Source: Fibrobacterales bacterium Fibro_02 (GTDB taxonomy: Bacteria; Fibrobacterota; Fibrobacteria; Fibrobacterales; Fibrobacteraceae). Taken from it: a DNA stretch of 64,000 nucleotides. Location of the stretch: assembly GCA_001603905.1 (NCBI GenBank), contig LVAE01000016.1, positions 62,001 through 126,000 of the forward strand, in the 5' to 3' direction. The number at the start of each line of letters is the position of its first letter. The stretch's first letter is position 1. Made by a program: the position numbers and the translations under genes. Below the pieces are notes generated by a model, which did not search any database, was not told the DNA's origin, and worked only from the letters and a program-made list of their open reading frames with translations. Positions 62,301-64,000 of the stretch are shown here, in pieces.

Positions 62301-63471
62301 GTGAAGAAATCCCTTGCAAGACCGAAGCGGGGTACTTGTGCTTGGACGGCTTGATGGCGATGAATTCTTCGAGAAGGTTTGCCAGCGGAACGTTCGCCGG
62401 TGCAATCGGATTGTTGACGGTGTCGTAGTATTCCTGGAATTCCGCGCGCATCTTGCGGACATCCTGTTCCAGGACACTGCGGTCGGCTTGCGGGAAACTG
62501 CGGAAAGCGGGTTTCCAGGCTTCCTTGAAGGCACGGCCGGAAACGGCTCGGCGGTGAACCACGAGAACCTTTTGTCCCTTGGCGACGGAATCGGCTACGA
62601 TGTTTGCGGCAACCTTCATCTTGTCAGTGCCGGGGAGCGCTTGGATGGCGTAGGCTTTCGCCTGGTCGTTCAGGGCGTCGACAATGACCTTGTCTGTATG
62701 CGAATCCGTGGTGTAAAGGAAATGGTGGTCTGCAGGCGAGAACACCTTGTCAAAATTCTGTTCTTCGAAAAGGGATTCCTGCGTCTGGAAACCGTCTTCG
62801 CTGAAAAGGGAGGCGAGTGCCGGATTGGCGTTGATCGTCTTGTCCTGGAATCCCAGGGCCATGCGTTTCTTGAGGAGCAGCTGGTCTGTGTTGAAGAAAC
62901 TGAGACAGAGGCCGTGGCGCGTGAATTTCCAGTTGCGGTTGCTTGCAATCGCCTTTTCAAAAAGTGAAAAGTAGAGAAGCAGGCTGAACTTGCCGTTGAT
63001 GACCGCGTCTTCGGCGGTGGGAAGCGTCACGGAATCCTTGAGGCGTTCGCGGAGGATGACGTTCTCGATGGGGGTGCGCTTCGAAATCTGTAGCGTCTTT
63101 TGGACGGGGTCGGCATCCAGGGGAATGAGCAGGCTCGGGGCGAGCGCGTTGCCGTCCCACTTCAAGAAACCGAGGACCAGGTAGAGGTCTGTCTCGCCGA
63201 AATCTTCAAGCTTGTTGCGGAGAACCGCCGTCATCGCGTCAATGGCGGTTATCTTTTGCTGAGCCGTAAAGTTGGCTGAAACCTGGAAGAACGATTCTAG
63301 CGGAAGGGGACCCTTGGCCTGGAGCCATTTTTCAAAGAACAGGTCACCGGCTTCCATGACAAGGGGAGACTGGAAGTCGTTCTTGGTGGCAAAATTGAGG
63401 AGACGGTCCTTGGTATCAAAGAGGGCCGCTTCTTGCCTTATTTTAGCAACAACAGCGGATGGCGATGACAT
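59383..63471 (-). CDS. DUF4011-type helicase-like protein with degenerate P-loop and Vsr-like nuclease segment
   Basis: The 1362-residue protein fits the large DUF4011/SF1 helicase/REase family. N-terminus KDRLLNFATKN resembles DUF4011. The helicase Walker A is degraded: ALPGTDKMK (278-286) replaces GPPGTGKSQ. Motif II reads LILDADSISIAEAI and is followed by VGDPHNP. Near the end, FSRGGIPVGP, then YLALIEDD and RDYIRPQILKQLGWKVMNLWL matches the Vsr/MTES-1575-like endonuclease segment (EcDG replaced by EDD). A C-terminal DUF3320-like helix bundle follows. ATP use is doubtful. Confidence 0.75.
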   Translation of the reverse strand: MSSPSAVVAKIRQEAALFDTKDRLLNFATKNDFQSPLVMEAGDLFFEKWLQAKGPLPLESFFQVSANFTAQQKITAIDAMTAVLRNKLEDFGETDLYLVLGFLKWDGNALAPSLLIPLDADPVQKTLQISKRTPIENVILRERLKDSVTLPTAEDAVINGKFSLLLYFSLFEKAIASNRNWKFTRHGLCLSFFNTDQLLLKKRMALGFQDKTINANPALASLFSEDGFQTQESLFEEQNFDKVFSPADHHFLYTTDSHTDKVIVDALNDQAKAYAIQALPGTDKMKVAANIVADSVAKGQKVLVVHRRAVSGRAFKEAWKPAFRSFPQADRSVLEQDVRKMRAEFQEYYDTVNNPIAPANVPLANLLEEFIAIKPSKHKYPASVLQGISSLNYQQYQDLKKDLLLLNELYFDKKGIEARKAFQGVKLPGLDAELQQTLSQELNRAASRATSLDGLIKIMEATGLFPTGIFLSSLADTLEIIRDHFNKDTPEFEDWQLRSHNWTAYRDTLTALPEAGDQWVRYRRQTSEIYTDTAVDENIQSAREDFAESQKATLKGLSDRYRSSRRKLLSVLRNPKNVESDAHLLDLIDTLLELQANKRAYKESAVLGNHLLGKDWHYERSNWVELNTKIQFIYEFRDNHKNDPKLDLLLQILEQWHLFKEMLPQIDELYRSVLELQQSIKQINKAMELETPLESLSIEKWLGKIKSWSENWEHLDIHVQLTALFKKMESYPCKGLVQFISDPENADKELINVVSSCWSREQIQNVTKTCPNLFTQPPKERSKKSKAYRELLDKFSNANFSELHQAVEKNPDALTHLTLSDTFRISEKTTFDIALILDADSISIAEAIPTILAAGKTILVGDPHNPALEFQPLDAFQDQPYPHSPFFQESILTAALRQGIPTRELWFSSLYGDAALVSFANSHIYNHGIKQFPTPSSEPFKGIRLKVVDDKVNAIAQAALQHAERHPEKTLGIIAFHQSTCREIEDAIRAQLLAGTPMAAFFSRPNQDISFFVKTPDRAVDRFRDVVLICGEPEIASNNKVATCSTLAKKELQVFISESDSSKGNDQKHTLFHEWINHLQNKEYNADETTTSASSPLREQVLKALSSENIQAKESFSRGGIPVGPVIIDANNPNRYLALIEDDCTAERFRDSVEDRDYIRPQILKQLGWKVMNLWLPFWFMAQKDEVGHLVATIAIEQSVAPPPSTATEEEDDSEVFANSAPTTVPYQVQHPKIEGTAHDKPIAELPTAALITQLKFYVDSEAPIHQDILILRILELHHVDRMGPILQKALTEAINQGLQKKRFIKTGPFFYSLKPKELAPRNRTGRPDFERKLAYVAPEERALMPQSMDEHALKEAMGLLE

Positions 63472-63515
63472 ACCCTGAATATACTTATTTTTCGAGGGGA
63501 TGAACGGGGTGGTTG

Positions 63516-64000
63516 CTATAAAGTACGGATGATTTGTCCAAGTGCGTCTTCCAGGGGCGTGGGGGAGTCGCTCTCCTGGAGCCCGGCCTTGAAAAGTACC
63601 CTTCCGAACAGGGCTTCGGGAGAGATTCCTGCCTCCTTGTCTTGGCGGAGGCTGTGGGCGTGTTCACGCTTGGAAAGCTTCTTGCCGGTAGTGTCGACGA
63701 TAAGGGGGTGGTGCAGGTACAGGGGGCGCGTATAGGCGGGAACCTGGAGCGAGGCGTCGCCTGTACAGGCTTCTGCAATCATCTGCGAAAGGGCAATCTG
63801 GCGGGCGGTGGAACTGAGGATGTCCTCGCCGCGGACAATGTGCGTGATTTGTTGCGTGAGGTCATCGATGCAGACGGCGAATTGGTAGGTCCAGAAACCG
63901 TCGCGGTCACGGATCGGGAAGTCGCCACATTGCTGCTTCGGGTTTTCGTGGAAGTCTCCGAGACGCTCGTCACGCCAGTCTATTACTTTGTCTGAAATCG
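63516..64000 (-). CDS. gluQ: Glutamyl-Q tRNA(Asp) synthetase, 3' part
   Basis: The open frame enters from the right edge and ends at 63516. It reads VIDWRDERLGDF, GDFPIRDRDGFWTYQFAVCIDD, HIVRGEDILSSTARQI and the KLSKRE (KMSKS-type) signature near the end. These are GluQRS features: a GluRS catalytic domain without anticodon-binding domain that modifies queuosine in tRNA-Asp. The N-terminal HIGH region lies outside the window. Confidence 0.9.
   Translation of the reverse strand, partial: ISDKVIDWRDERLGDFHENPKQQCGDFPIRDRDGFWTYQFAVCIDDLTQQITHIVRGEDILSSTARQIALSQMIAEACTGDASLQVPAYTRPLYLHHPLIVDTTGKKLSKREHAHSLRQDKEAGISPEALFGRVLFKAGLQESDSPTPLEDALGQIIRTL

Overview
The window reads as a chromosomal segment of a Fibrobacter-type bacterium (Fibrobacterota, rumen or gut cellulose degrader). 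The evidence is a secreted GH5 cellulase with poly-serine linkers, two large 'fibro-slime' surface proteins, members of the Fibrobacter succinogenes paralogous families TIGR02145 and TIGR02147, and C-terminal modules resembling type IX secretion sorting tails. Most genes are moderately GC-rich. The stretch from about 26.0 to 29.7 kb is clearly AT-rich and looks acquired.

Layout: 1-3.4 kb holds envelope genes on the minus strand (MltG transglycosylase, MATE transporter, a partial secreted protein) and a small secreted protein. 3.5-8 kb holds the cellulase and a paralogous modular secreted protein with nearly the same C-terminal tail. 8-12.6 kb holds an AzlCD amino-acid exporter, an N-acetyltransferase-like protein, a lipoprotein and a fibro-slime protein. 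12.7-15.2 kb holds a second MATE transporter divergent from an outer-membrane barrel. 15.3-19.3 kb is a small fatty-acid or polyketide-like cassette: ACP, a fusion of an active and a dead ketosynthase, FabG-like reductase and FabZ-like dehydratase. 19.3-24.2 kb holds a GSCFA protein, a TIGR02147/TIGR02145 regulator-lipoprotein pair and a geranylgeranylglyceryl phosphate synthase homologue.

24.2-31.3 kb is an accessory island: an Rpn-type PD-(D/E)XK nuclease, a DUF4258/ribbon-helix-helix toxin-antitoxin pair, an AT-rich cassette (GTPase with DUF697-like membrane domain, a second GTPase with a PH-like tail, a membrane-anchored helical protein, a tandem zinc finger protein, a protein with uracil-DNA-glycosylase-like motifs) and a broken second Rpn gene. 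This cassette is the best candidate for an undescribed system, possibly defensive. It abuts a probable 6S RNA gene.

31.7-38.7 kb is a tightly packed operon: small membrane protein, ABC ATPase and permease, two PilT-like ATPases of which one has a damaged P-loop, and a patatin-like protein with a probable C-terminal beta-barrel. 38.7-46.4 kb is housekeeping: TsaD and YbbR on the minus strand; FtsX, an EnvC-like activator, DNA polymerase III delta' and RecJ on the plus strand. 46.4-53.9 kb holds tRNA-Leu(UAA), GpmI, a lipoprotein, UvrB and an FHA-GGDEF cyclase. 54.1-58.7 kb is the giant fibro-slime protein. The window ends with a SPOR protein, a large DUF4011-type helicase-like protein with a degenerate P-loop, and the 3' part of gluQ.
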